A stretch of DNA of 64,000 nucleotides from Caballeronia glebae. GTDB taxonomy: Bacteria; Pseudomonadota; Gammaproteobacteria; Burkholderiales; Burkholderiaceae. Below are positions 8,765 through 16,317 of the stretch, in pieces. The stretch spans positions 62,001 through 126,000 of the forward strand of contig NZ_FCOJ02000012.1 of the NCBI RefSeq assembly GCF_001545035.1. Reading direction: 5' to 3'. The translations under genes and the position numbers were made by a program. Numbering within the stretch: position 1 is the stretch's first letter; each line of letters starts with the position of its first letter. Under the pieces are notes generated by a model. The model was not told the DNA's origin and searched no databases. It saw only the letters and a list, made by a program, of their open reading frames with translations.

Positions 8765-9805
8765 ATGCCGAACACTTCCGATCTCTTCGACCAACAGCGC
8801 GCCGACTGGCAGGCCGATCCGTACGCCGCGTTCGATGCATGGCTTGCCCAGCAGTCGTTCAGGGCATCATCGGCCGATGTGTATCGCGCGCAGTGGGGAA
8901 ATTTTCTTGAGTGGCTGGCCGCGAAGCGCGCGACACTGCATACGGTGCAACGTCCCGTCATCGAGCAGTTCGTCGCGCAGCTGGACATCCGCCGCCAGCA
9001 GCGCATGCGCTACCTTCGGCTGATCGAGCGCGTGCTGGACCATGTGCGGGAAGTGGAGTCGGCGGCGACGAATCCGGCGCGGTTCATCGCTCAGGACGGT
9101 AACGCGGCATGGCGCAAGGCACGCGACAACGAGCCGACCGGTTTTCTCACTCACGACGAGCGCGCGCATCTGGTCGGGCATCTCTTTTCGCCGATCGGCG
9201 CGTTGCCGGCCGGACAGCGCTGGCGCGAGCGGCGCGATCGGGCGTTGGTCGCCGTATTTCTCGGCGCAGGCGTGAAAACGGGCGAAGCCGCACAGTTGAC
9301 CGTGGATTGCTATGCGCCCGGCGCGCCCTACATCACCGTCGATGCGTCGAACCCGCTATTGATCCGGCAAGCGCGGCTCGCCCCCTTCGCCATCGAATTG
9401 CTCGACAACTGGATCAGCGAACGCAAGACGGCGGACCTTGCCGGTGAGTTGCTCTTCCCGGCGGCTCCAACCGGGCGCTCCATGCACAAGGCGACGATGC
9501 TGCGCGCGATCGACGCCGTCGTTGCTGCGTCGGGCATCGCTGCGTCGCGTGTCGCGCGGGCAAGTCCACAGACCTTGCGTAACACGTACGCCGCGGAAGT
9601 GTTCGAAGACGGAACGGACCCGGAACGCGTCGGCCAGTGGCTCGGATTCCAGCAGACGATCTCCGTGCATCGGCTGCATCGGGCGTGGCAAGAATGGATG
9701 GGTGAGCAAATACGGGAGCGGGACCTGGCCCACGCGCGCGTCGACGAAAGCGCTGGCGCGCATCCGCATATGTCCGTCGACGATCCCGAAAACCCTCACC
9801 TTTGA
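8765..9805 (+). CDS. Tyrosine-recombinase-like protein with lost catalytic residues
   Basis: 346 aa with the XerC/D layout: N-terminal SAM-like core-binding domain (about 20-110) and C-terminal catalytic-fold domain (about 125-310). The active-site pattern is broken. The first Arg is Lys171 (GAGVKTGEAAQL), the HxLRH motif reads QTLRN at 269-273 (only the Arg kept), LGH is LGF at 293-295, and no Tyr occurs after residue 296. It therefore cannot act as a normal recombinase and may be a DNA-binding relic. It sits just left of the origin, with no transposon ends or att repeats visible. Confidence 0.82.
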   Translation: MPNTSDLFDQQRADWQADPYAAFDAWLAQQSFRASSADVYRAQWGNFLEWLAAKRATLHTVQRPVIEQFVAQLDIRRQQRMRYLRLIERVLDHVREVESAATNPARFIAQDGNAAWRKARDNEPTGFLTHDERAHLVGHLFSPIGALPAGQRWRERRDRALVAVFLGAGVKTGEAAQLTVDCYAPGAPYITVDASNPLLIRQARLAPFAIELLDNWISERKTADLAGELLFPAAPTGRSMHKATMLRAIDAVVAASGIAASRVARASPQTLRNTYAAEVFEDGTDPERVGQWLGFQQTISVHRLHRAWQEWMGEQIRERDLAHARVDESAGAHPHMSVDDPENPHL

Positions 9806-9829
9806 CGATTGCGCTCGCTCGACGTCCGA

Positions 9830-11062
9830 TCAGGACGTACTGACGCGCGCCGACCGGACGAATCCATCGACGGCCGCGAGCTTCGATGACGCCGCGCCCG
9901 AGGTTCGCTCGCAGTTCGGGCAGGAAAGTTCGTATTCGTCTTCATGACGCTGCAGTTCCGGGTCGCCCGCCTCGCACGCCGGACAGGCTGCAGGCGCCGC
10001 GACGTGCGCATCGACTTGCGTGCCCAGCTTTGCGATCTCGGCCGAGCTGAGGCGTCCCTGCATCGCCAGGGACGCGATCAACGCGCCGACTTCGGCGCTC
10101 GCGCCCGACTGAACGCGCTGTGCGTCGCGCTCGAGAACCAGCGCATCGATTTCGTCGGACTGCGCTCGCACCTGTGATTCGAGTCGATCAGCGCGGCTCC
10201 TGGCTGCGCTAAGTTGTTGAATGAAACCGAATTCTTTTTGGCTCGCCTCTCGCGCACCCGACTGATAGGTGGCGGCCATGCCGCGCAGGGAGTCGAGTTC
10301 GACGAGCATCGGGTGAACGCGCCGCTCGGCTTCCTTGACCGCGTCCTTGATCTGCTGGGCGTAATGCTCGGTGTTGTGACGCAACTCGTCCTGGAGTTCG
10401 TCGATGCGATCGCGAAGCCGCGCCGAGCAATCCTGTTCCTGATGCAGTCGCTCGGAGAGCGCCTCGTTCTCCTTTTCCCAACGGGCGATGACTTCGCGCA
10501 ACCCTGCCTGAGCATCCGATCCCTGATTTCGAAGCGCCCTCAATTCGGCTTGCAGTGCGGCGATCTGGGCAGCGCCGGCTTCGGCGCGCGCTTCCGCACG
10601 CTGATGAGCTTGCTCGATCGCCTCGCGGCGAATATCAGCATCGCGAATCTGGGCTTGCGCGGATTGCATGGCGGTGTCGAGACGGGTTCTCTCCTCCGTC
10701 AAGGCGGAACGCGCGACCGTTTGAGCCTCGTCGTATAGCGCCGCCAGCAGCTCGCCTGCACGTTCCTGTAACGAGTCCGGCATCGCCCCCGCGTCGATAC
10801 GCACGCGCAGCGTCGAGCGAAGACTGGTCCAGAAGGCTTCGATATCTTTGGGAATGTCGCTCGCGCTACCGGTTTGAGTCAATTCGCGGACGGTCGTCAC
10901 GGAAGGTCGAATGCCAAGGTCGAAGAAAAGTCGCTTGCAGGCATGCTGCGAAAGATCTTGCCGCCGTGCGCCGGTGGCTCGCATCGCTTCGATTTCCTGG
11001 CGCAGAGTGTCGCGAATGTGTAGGTCCATGACTGGGATTGAGCGGTTCGACATTACGATCAT
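9830..11062 (-). CDS. KfrA-like DNA-binding coiled-coil protein with C-terminal zinc ribbon
   Basis: 410 aa. Residues about 12-100 match the plasmid-type KfrA N-terminal DNA-binding domain (IRDTLRQEIEAMRATG, then LFFDLGIRPSVTTVRELT). Residues about 105-320 are a long heptad-rich coiled coil, and 355-385 hold two CPxC pairs (CPAC and CPNC), a likely zinc ribbon. KfrA proteins are autoregulated and help plasmid maintenance. No start has a convincing Shine-Dalgarno; ATGs at 11053 and 11029 are alternatives. Its place beside the iteron origin fits a role in replicon maintenance. Confidence 0.82.
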   Translation of the reverse strand: MIVMSNRSIPVMDLHIRDTLRQEIEAMRATGARRQDLSQHACKRLFFDLGIRPSVTTVRELTQTGSASDIPKDIEAFWTSLRSTLRVRIDAGAMPDSLQERAGELLAALYDEAQTVARSALTEERTRLDTAMQSAQAQIRDADIRREAIEQAHQRAEARAEAGAAQIAALQAELRALRNQGSDAQAGLREVIARWEKENEALSERLHQEQDCSARLRDRIDELQDELRHNTEHYAQQIKDAVKEAERRVHPMLVELDSLRGMAATYQSGAREASQKEFGFIQQLSAARSRADRLESQVRAQSDEIDALVLERDAQRVQSGASAEVGALIASLAMQGRLSSAEIAKLGTQVDAHVAAPAACPACEAGDPELQRHEDEYELSCPNCERTSGAASSKLAAVDGFVRSARVSTS

Positions 11063-11089
11063 AACGTTTTACGTATCAATCATTATGAT
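11058..11089. promoter_or_regulatory. Candidate KfrA-like operator
   Basis: ATCATAA (11058-11064) and TTATGAT (11083-11089) are exact inverted repeats in a markedly A/T-rich 32-bp block at the 5' end of the kfrA-like gene. KfrA proteins repress their own promoters through such dyads. If functional, it favours a start at 11029 or 11053. Confidence 0.45.
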
Positions 11090-11102
11090 TTTCGTTTGGT
11101 GA

Positions 11103-11392
11103 TGGAAGAACGCATCGACTTGGAACAATGTGGATGTTTTCTAACAACGCGATCTCACGATCTTAGCGGCTTTCGTGAAACATCCTGAGGATGTATGTGC
11201 AAGCCTATGATTTAACGCGAATTTTAGTTCGATTTTCGTCGTGTGTCGTTGTTCCACGCATTTTTTTGTATTGTTGGTCCAGTGACTACTCGCGGCACCG
11301 CTTGAGAGTAATAGAAGTAAACACCCTTGAACCTTGTTAACAGCGTTAACGCCCAGCCAAAGCCTTATCCCAAAAGGGTTTGCGGGATGTCA
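11103..11392. other. Gene-free A/T-richer left flank of the origin
   Basis: No gene is seen here. It is distinctly richer in A/T than its surroundings, with runs such as TTTTTTTGTATTG near 11265. It contains a small perfect hairpin ACATCCTGAGGATGT (11180-11194). A weak DnaA-box-like match (TGTGGATGT, 11129-11137, two mismatches) also occurs. Together with the iterons to its right it could be the unwinding segment of the origin; this is inference. Confidence 0.5.
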
Positions 11393-12625
11393 GGTGAGAT
11401 TGTACGGGAACTATGGTGAAGCTCTGCGGGAGGGATCGGTGACGGGCTTCGGGAACGTCGGTGAGTACTCCCGGGAAGTATCGTGAGGGGATTCGGGGAG
11501 CCTCGTTAACCGCTCGGTGAGCGAATCCGGGAGGACGTTGTCGTGAAAGCATTGGTGCATGGGAGTCGCCTGTCGCTTGCCCCGTCCCCAAAGGTGAGGA
11601 TTTGCGGGGTCTCACAAACCACGTGATTTGAGGGCGCTCCGGAGTACCTTTTACCGATCAGTGAGGGTTTTCAGGGAAAATACGGAGGGAAAGGTGAGGG
11701 TTTTCGGGCGCGCATGCCCATTTAGGCCTCGGAATTCCACTCTTTGGTGTTAAGGGTGAGCTTTTTCGGGAATGAGGTGAGCGGTGCAAGTCCCTGCGTT
11801 GACCTCTCATCTCCTTTTCGGCTTCGATTTGCCCGTCAGAATGGCTTAAGGTGAGCTTTTTCGGGATAATTCGCGCCTTCTTTTTCGGCATTTCTGCTCA
11901 AGCCGGAGTCACCTCATGGTGAGAAAATTCGGGACAACCTGTACGGTAGCGGGATCCGATAACGGAGGTCGCGGTTTGGTATTTCGAAAAATCCGCTTTA
12001 AATCAAGTAGATAGATAGATATTGCGTCCGTCGAAGCCGAGTATGGTGAGGGAATTCGGGAGACGCGGACATAGGCTGCTCGATGTCGCGAAAAATCGAG
12101 CGGTGAGAGTTTGCGGGAGCTCGTTGCCTCGCATTTACATTAGGAAAGCGAGATAAGTGCCTGGAAGAGCGAATTTTCCATAGCCGCGATGCGTATAGGT
12201 GAGCATTTACAGGGGGCAAGGTGAGTGTCTTGTGAGCCTTTGAATCAGGCAAGGTGAGCGATTTCGGGAGGCAATCGACAGTGCGATGCCGTCTGCTCGG
12301 GCCTCAGAGTCGATGGATCGGGTTAGTACGATTCCTCAAAGGTGAGACTTTGCGGGACTCTAGTTCGGTTTGCCCTTGGAGTGAGTTCGCCCATCGACGG
12401 GTTTGCACCGCAACGATCCCTCAGCCGAGCAAAATATGGTCGATGTCGCACTGTCTCCGGCGCACCACACCGCGTTCACCCAGCCGAAAAATTTTTGCGG
12501 TGAGCCTTTTCGGGATGCTGTCCGAGCTTCGTGATCGCGCTGGAAAAGCGCCGCAATCCGTTTACCCGCATCGGCATTATGCTTATCGGATGAACTCGAC
12601 GGGTGAGCGGTGAGCGTTTACGGGA
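11393..12625 (+). repeat. Iteron field of the replication origin (about 20 x 17 bp)
   Basis: About 20 direct copies of a 17-bp element, consensus GGTGAGNNTTTTCGGGA, all in the same orientation toward rep. Starts are 11393, 11415, 11438, 11460, 11482, 11516, 11593, 11660, 11693, 11755, 11850, 11918, 12045, 12102, 12198, 12220 (degenerate), 12253, 12341, 12499 and 12609. The first five are spaced 22-23 bp, about two helical turns; later ones are spread at 22-158 bp. Iterons upstream of a Rep_3 initiator are the classical binding sites for that protein. No gene is seen inside this 1.2 kb. Confidence 0.9.
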
Positions 12626-12745
12626 ACGCACCGCAGTGAGTCGCATCACCTGTCCTGGAATCACCCCATAACGGTGAAGACGTCCCTATAGACGGGGTTC
12701 ACCCCTATCGGTATCCTTGCTCGCAATATCGATCTCGACCATTTC

Positions 12746-14101
12746 ATGGCCACCAAGCGCGCAAAGAAAACCGATGTCGTCAGCCCCAGTTCGGCGGAAT
12801 TGCGCAAGGCAGTCGAGGCCATTGCGATCCAGCCGAAAAGCGGCAAGATCACGCTGCTCACCAGGAAGCTGTTCAACGTGCTCCTCGCCGTCGCTCAGCA
12901 AGCCGATGAGTCCGGTGACACATATCGCGCACTGCTATCCGATATCGTCGCGAACTCCGCGTTCGACTCGAACGACACCGCACTCGTCAAAGAGCATTTG
13001 CGTCGCATGGTGTCGGTGCAGGTGGAGTGGAGTACCGGCACGTCGAGCCAGAAGCCCGGTCGCAAATGGGGCATCTCGACTTTGATCGCAGATGCCGAAA
13101 TCCTCGAAGATCCGACGACACGCCGCGTATGGGTCGAATTCTCCTTCGCGCCCAAGATTAAGAAAAAGCTGCTGGACCCTGTCCAGTATGCGCGCCTGAG
13201 CCTGCAGTTCCAGAGCCAGTTGCGTAGTAGCGCTGGCCTTGCCCTCTATGAAATCTGCGTTCGTTACCTGACCAATCCCAGTCATTTGACGATGCGCGAG
13301 ACGTGGGAGTGGTGGCGGCCCATTCTCTCGGGTACGCCCGATACCGAAGCCGGCGACGAAGCCAAGCGCGAATACAAATACTTCAAGCGCGATTACTTGC
13401 GGCCAGCGATTGCCGAGGTGAACGCGGTGACGAATATTTTCGTCGAACTGGTGGAGCATCGCGAAGGGCGCCGCGTCGCGGAGATCCAGTTTCGCGTGAC
13501 CGAACGCAAGCAGCCGATGCTCGCGCTCGACGAACATCCGAACGTGTTCGACAGCACGCTGGTGGATCGGATGGTGAAGATTGGCATTCCGCTCAAGGAC
13601 GCTCAGACGCTGTACGCCGACAGCGAGGAAAACCGCATCCGCGCCGCCTTGCAGATGACCGAGCAGCGCATGCGCAGCACGTCTTTGCCGCCGGTTCGTA
13701 GCGCCGCAGCCCTTTTCAAGGACGCGCTCAAGAAAGGCTATGCACCGCCGGTAGAAGTGCTGCCTCCCGCGACGAGCGGTGCGGCCTCGCGCACGTCGGC
13801 GGCCGCTTCCGGCGCTGACGATCTCAAAGCCCGCTTGCTGAGCGAATTCTCGGCCTACCGCCGCAAGGAAGCGCGCGTGCTGTACGAAGAGCAAGGTGAG
13901 GAAGAACGGGAGGTCGCGCGTCAGTCCTTCGAGGACGATGTGCTGCCGGGCCTTGGCACACACATGCGCGACGATTGGCGCAAGCGCGGACTGGATTCGA
14001 AGCTAGCCGAGACATCCTTTTTCGACTGGCTGGCGCGAAAGACGTGGGGTGAACCTACGGATGGCGACTTGCTGGCATTCACGCTGAGTCAATCGCGCTG
14101 A
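12746..14101 (+). CDS. rep: Replication initiator protein (Rep_3 / RepB family)
   Basis: 451 aa. Residues about 20-150 and 155-260 look like the paired winged-helix domains of iteron-binding initiators (KITLLTRKLFNVLLAVAQQA; YARLSLQFQSQLRSSAGLALYE, a typical Rep_3 segment). A variable linker (about 320-350) leads to a basic/acidic C-terminal extension (DLKARLLSEFSAYRRKEARVL). It would bind the upstream iterons and open the chromid origin. The ATG at 12746 has only a weak ribosome site. It is convergent with parB-parA across a strong terminator. Confidence 0.92.
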   Translation: MATKRAKKTDVVSPSSAELRKAVEAIAIQPKSGKITLLTRKLFNVLLAVAQQADESGDTYRALLSDIVANSAFDSNDTALVKEHLRRMVSVQVEWSTGTSSQKPGRKWGISTLIADAEILEDPTTRRVWVEFSFAPKIKKKLLDPVQYARLSLQFQSQLRSSAGLALYEICVRYLTNPSHLTMRETWEWWRPILSGTPDTEAGDEAKREYKYFKRDYLRPAIAEVNAVTNIFVELVEHREGRRVAEIQFRVTERKQPMLALDEHPNVFDSTLVDRMVKIGIPLKDAQTLYADSEENRIRAALQMTEQRMRSTSLPPVRSAAALFKDALKKGYAPPVEVLPPATSGAASRTSAAASGADDLKARLLSEFSAYRRKEARVLYEEQGEEEREVARQSFEDDVLPGLGTHMRDDWRKRGLDSKLAETSFFDWLARKTWGEPTDGDLLAFTLSQSR

Positions 14102-14172
14102 TTGATGGCCCCGCGCGTAGCCGTTACGCTGCCGTTGCCGCGAAGTTTCTCTGACAAACAGCTGACTTAGCA

Positions 14173-14200
14173 GGGCCGCCGAAGCACGTTTCGGCGGCCC
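14173..14200. terminator. Bidirectional terminator between rep and parB
   Basis: GGGCCGCCGAA (14173-14183) and TTCGGCGGCCC (14190-14200) form a perfect 11-bp stem with a 6-base loop between the convergent rep and parB genes. The plus-strand copy is followed by TTCC and, further on, TTTACTTTTT. Confidence 0.8.
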
Positions 14201-14210
14201 TTCCGAGCAT

Positions 14211-15275
14211 TTACTTTTTGGTTTCGACAGGCTGAAGCATCAGTTCGATCTGATGCAGCAACTCATCACGCTTCTCGCGCGACAAACCGCGCAGACTCAA
14301 TTCGAGACGGTCTTCCCCATATGACTTCAGATCGCCGACCGCGATGCCGTCGAGCTTGATTTCGAGTCGCTGTGCATAGCGTTGGCGGCTGGGAGTCTTC
14401 GGTGCTTCCTGAGCACTCGCACGACCCTTGACGATATCGGCGACCTGACGCGTGCTCAGGTCGTCCGACGTGATCTTGTTGATGAGCCGCAGTGTGGCGT
14501 CGCTGCCGCGAGCGGTGTGATAGCGCGCAATCTGATACGCCATGTTCGAGCCGAATCGGTCTGACCGAGCGACCATCTCGTGCATGACGTTCTCAGGAAG
14601 TTTCGCGATCGACAAGGCCACGGCGATCGTCGATTCGTCGAGGCCCAGATGATCCGCCAGTTCGCGCTGGCTCTGGAAATGCTGCTCATCGAGGAAACGT
14701 CGCCAGACCACGGCATTGTCGAACACAGTCTGCGAATCGCGCTGAACGTTCAGGTCGTAACCCAGCTTGTAGCTCTGAATGCCAATCGGCAGATCGACGA
14801 CCACTGCCTTCACCGATTCCTTGTTCGCCTCTTTAAGCGCCCGCACGCGCCGGCCGCCGTCGCTGACATAGAACGTCCCGGGATTCTCGTAGTCGGGAAT
14901 CACGTGGATTGCCTGTTGCTGGCCCTGTTTCGCCAGATTGACGGCCAACTCGGCAGTCGAGGTCTTTAGATAGAAATGCCGCGGGTTGAACGGGCTAGGT
15001 TTGATCGACTTGAGTGGCAGTTCGATCACTTGACCCGTCGTATAGCGATTTGCACGCCTCCACGCGCGATACTCGTCTGACTCGGGGCCGGCATTGACGT
15101 CGCCGGGTTCCTCGACGACGAAGGCGCTCGATCGGCCGTTCGCCGCAGCCTGCCCTACGTGTTGCATATCGACGATGCCATCGATCGCATTGAGACGATC
15201 GAGTGCTGTGCGCTTCTCGCTGCTCGTCGAATCGGGGCGAGCCTTGAAGCCCTTGGCAAATTGGGACGGTTTCAT
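14211..15275 (-). CDS. parB: Chromosome/chromid partitioning protein ParB
   Basis: 354 aa. The N-terminal CTP-binding ParB/Srx domain lies at about 85-180, with GGRRVRA at 140-146 as the phosphate-binding motif. The HTH for parS recognition is at about 203-226 (ELADHLGLDESTIAVALSIAKLP). The C-terminal region (about 300-350) is the likely dimerisation domain. An AAGGA site precedes the ATG, and a perfect parS-like palindrome lies in the short parA-parB gap. ParB should load on the seven CTTTATGCGCATAAAG-type sites listed here. Confidence 0.95.
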   Translation of the reverse strand: MKPSQFAKGFKARPDSTSSEKRTALDRLNAIDGIVDMQHVGQAAANGRSSAFVVEEPGDVNAGPESDEYRAWRRANRYTTGQVIELPLKSIKPSPFNPRHFYLKTSTAELAVNLAKQGQQQAIHVIPDYENPGTFYVSDGGRRVRALKEANKESVKAVVVDLPIGIQSYKLGYDLNVQRDSQTVFDNAVVWRRFLDEQHFQSQRELADHLGLDESTIAVALSIAKLPENVMHEMVARSDRFGSNMAYQIARYHTARGSDATLRLINKITSDDLSTRQVADIVKGRASAQEAPKTPSRQRYAQRLEIKLDGIAVGDLKSYGEDRLELSLRGLSREKRDELLHQIELMLQPVETKK

Positions 15276-15283
15276 TCAGGGTC

Positions 15284-15299
15284 CTTTATGCGCATAAAG
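15284..15299. other. parS-like site 3 (between parA and parB)
   Basis: Perfect CTTTATGCGCATAAAG palindrome filling most of the gap between parA's stop and parB's ribosome site. ParB bound here could also affect parB expression. Confidence 0.88.
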
Positions 15300-15962
15300 T
15301 CAGGAGAGCATGTCGAGGATCTCGTCCGCCACCGCGCGGACCTCCGCCGCTGCGAGGCGTGCGCCGCGATCGCTCATTTGAAGCACGGTCTGTCCAAGCG
15401 CCATCGCCTGCTTGTAACACTCGCGCGTGGGGATCTGCGTTTTCAACAGCGGGAAGCCGAGCTCTTCGAGCGCGACCTTCAATTCGCGCGTGAGCATCCG
15501 CTTCTCCTCCGTCTTGTTCAGGAGGAAGACGGCGCGCAGGTCTTCGTTCATCACTTGCGCTTGCTGAACGAGCTTGACGAGGCCGACGCTCGACCAATAG
15601 TCCGCGGGCGACGATGAAGTCGGAATCACCGCGACGCTCGCCGCAAGCAGCACGACGCCGGATACCTTCTCGGTGATGGACGGCGGGCAATCCACCACGA
15701 TGATGTCGTAGTCGTTGACGAACTTCTTGATCTCGCGGTGGATCTGTCCGCCCGCCTCGGAGAGATTGACGACGGGAAACGGAATACCGCTCGCGCCATC
15801 CGACGCGGCGCTCGACCAATGGATCAGTGTGTTCTGACCATCGGCGTCTACAACGAGCACACGCTTCTTCTTTTCGTGAAAGGCTGCACCTAGATGCATC
15901 GCAATCGTGCTTTTGCCGACGCCGCCCTTCTGCTGCGTGATCGCTATGATTTCCGCCGCCAC
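15300..15962 (-). CDS. parA: Partition ATPase ParA (short type)
   Basis: 220 aa deviant-Walker ATPase: KGGVGKST at residues 12-19, VVDADGQNT near 43 (Walker A') and IIVVDCPPS near 86. It lacks the N-terminal HTH extension of plasmid type Ia ParA. The GTG at 15962 is chosen because GGAG lies 6 bases upstream and gives the standard N-terminus (AAEIIAITQQKGGVGKST). A GTG at 16040 would add 26 residues but has no ribosome site. It forms an operon with parB and acts on ParB-parS complexes for segregation. Confidence 0.93.
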   Translation of the reverse strand: MAAEIIAITQQKGGVGKSTIAMHLGAAFHEKKKRVLVVDADGQNTLIHWSSAASDGASGIPFPVVNLSEAGGQIHREIKKFVNDYDIIVVDCPPSITEKVSGVVLLAASVAVIPTSSSPADYWSSVGLVKLVQQAQVMNEDLRAVFLLNKTEEKRMLTRELKVALEELGFPLLKTQIPTRECYKQAMALGQTVLQMSDRGARLAAAEVRAVADEILDMLS

Positions 15963-16062
15963 GTTTTGCTCCGAATTTTCAAGTCCGTTGAATTCTACAT
16001 TGACGTAGTTATTTTTCCAGTGAAATTCAGTGATGAACACGGTCGTTAGCCGTTCGGCCGAG

Positions 16063-16078
16063 GTTTATGCGCATAAAG
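16063..16078. other. parS-like site 4
   Basis: GTTTATGCGCATAAAG, 15 of 16 bases symmetrical with the consensus, about 100 bp upstream of parA. It is the first of three clustered sites. Confidence 0.85.
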
Positions 16079-16116
16079 TCCGCCGCTGCGTCGAAGCGAA
16101 CGCGGGCGGGCTGGAG

Positions 16117-16132
16117 CTTTATGCGCATAAAG
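16117..16132. other. parS-like site 5
   Basis: Perfect CTTTATGCGCATAAAG palindrome, 54 bp from site 4, in the parA upstream region. Confidence 0.88.
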
Positions 16133-16204
16133 TTGACGGGCTCCTCCCGCGCGGTGGGAGATCGATTCCGGCAAGAGACATGCGAAGCCGGTGCAGCGCA
16201 GGGA

Positions 16205-16220
16205 CTTTATGCGCATAAAG
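16205..16220. other. parS-like site 6
   Basis: Perfect CTTTATGCGCATAAAG palindrome, 88 bp from site 5 and about 100 bp before the acetyltransferase gene. Confidence 0.88.
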
Positions 16221-16317
16221 TCACACCCCGCGCCTCAGTCCGCTCCTCGTCATCCTCTCCAAAACAAAATCGCCTATCCTAAGCGCTGACTCAACTGCCG
16301 TTAGTGCCGGAGCCCCC

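Noticed and set aside
8765..9805. Integrative element or genomic island flagged by the integrase-like gene
   Set aside because: The active site is destroyed, no tRNA, attachment repeat or other element gene is nearby, and neighbours are replicon-core genes.
11129..11137. DnaA-box-like 9-mer near the origin
   Set aside because: Two mismatches to the consensus and no cluster of boxes; not strong enough to call.
12007..12021. Short TAGA tandem (tagatagatagata) inside the iteron field
   Set aside because: Only three to four units; probably chance or slippage, with no independent sign of function.
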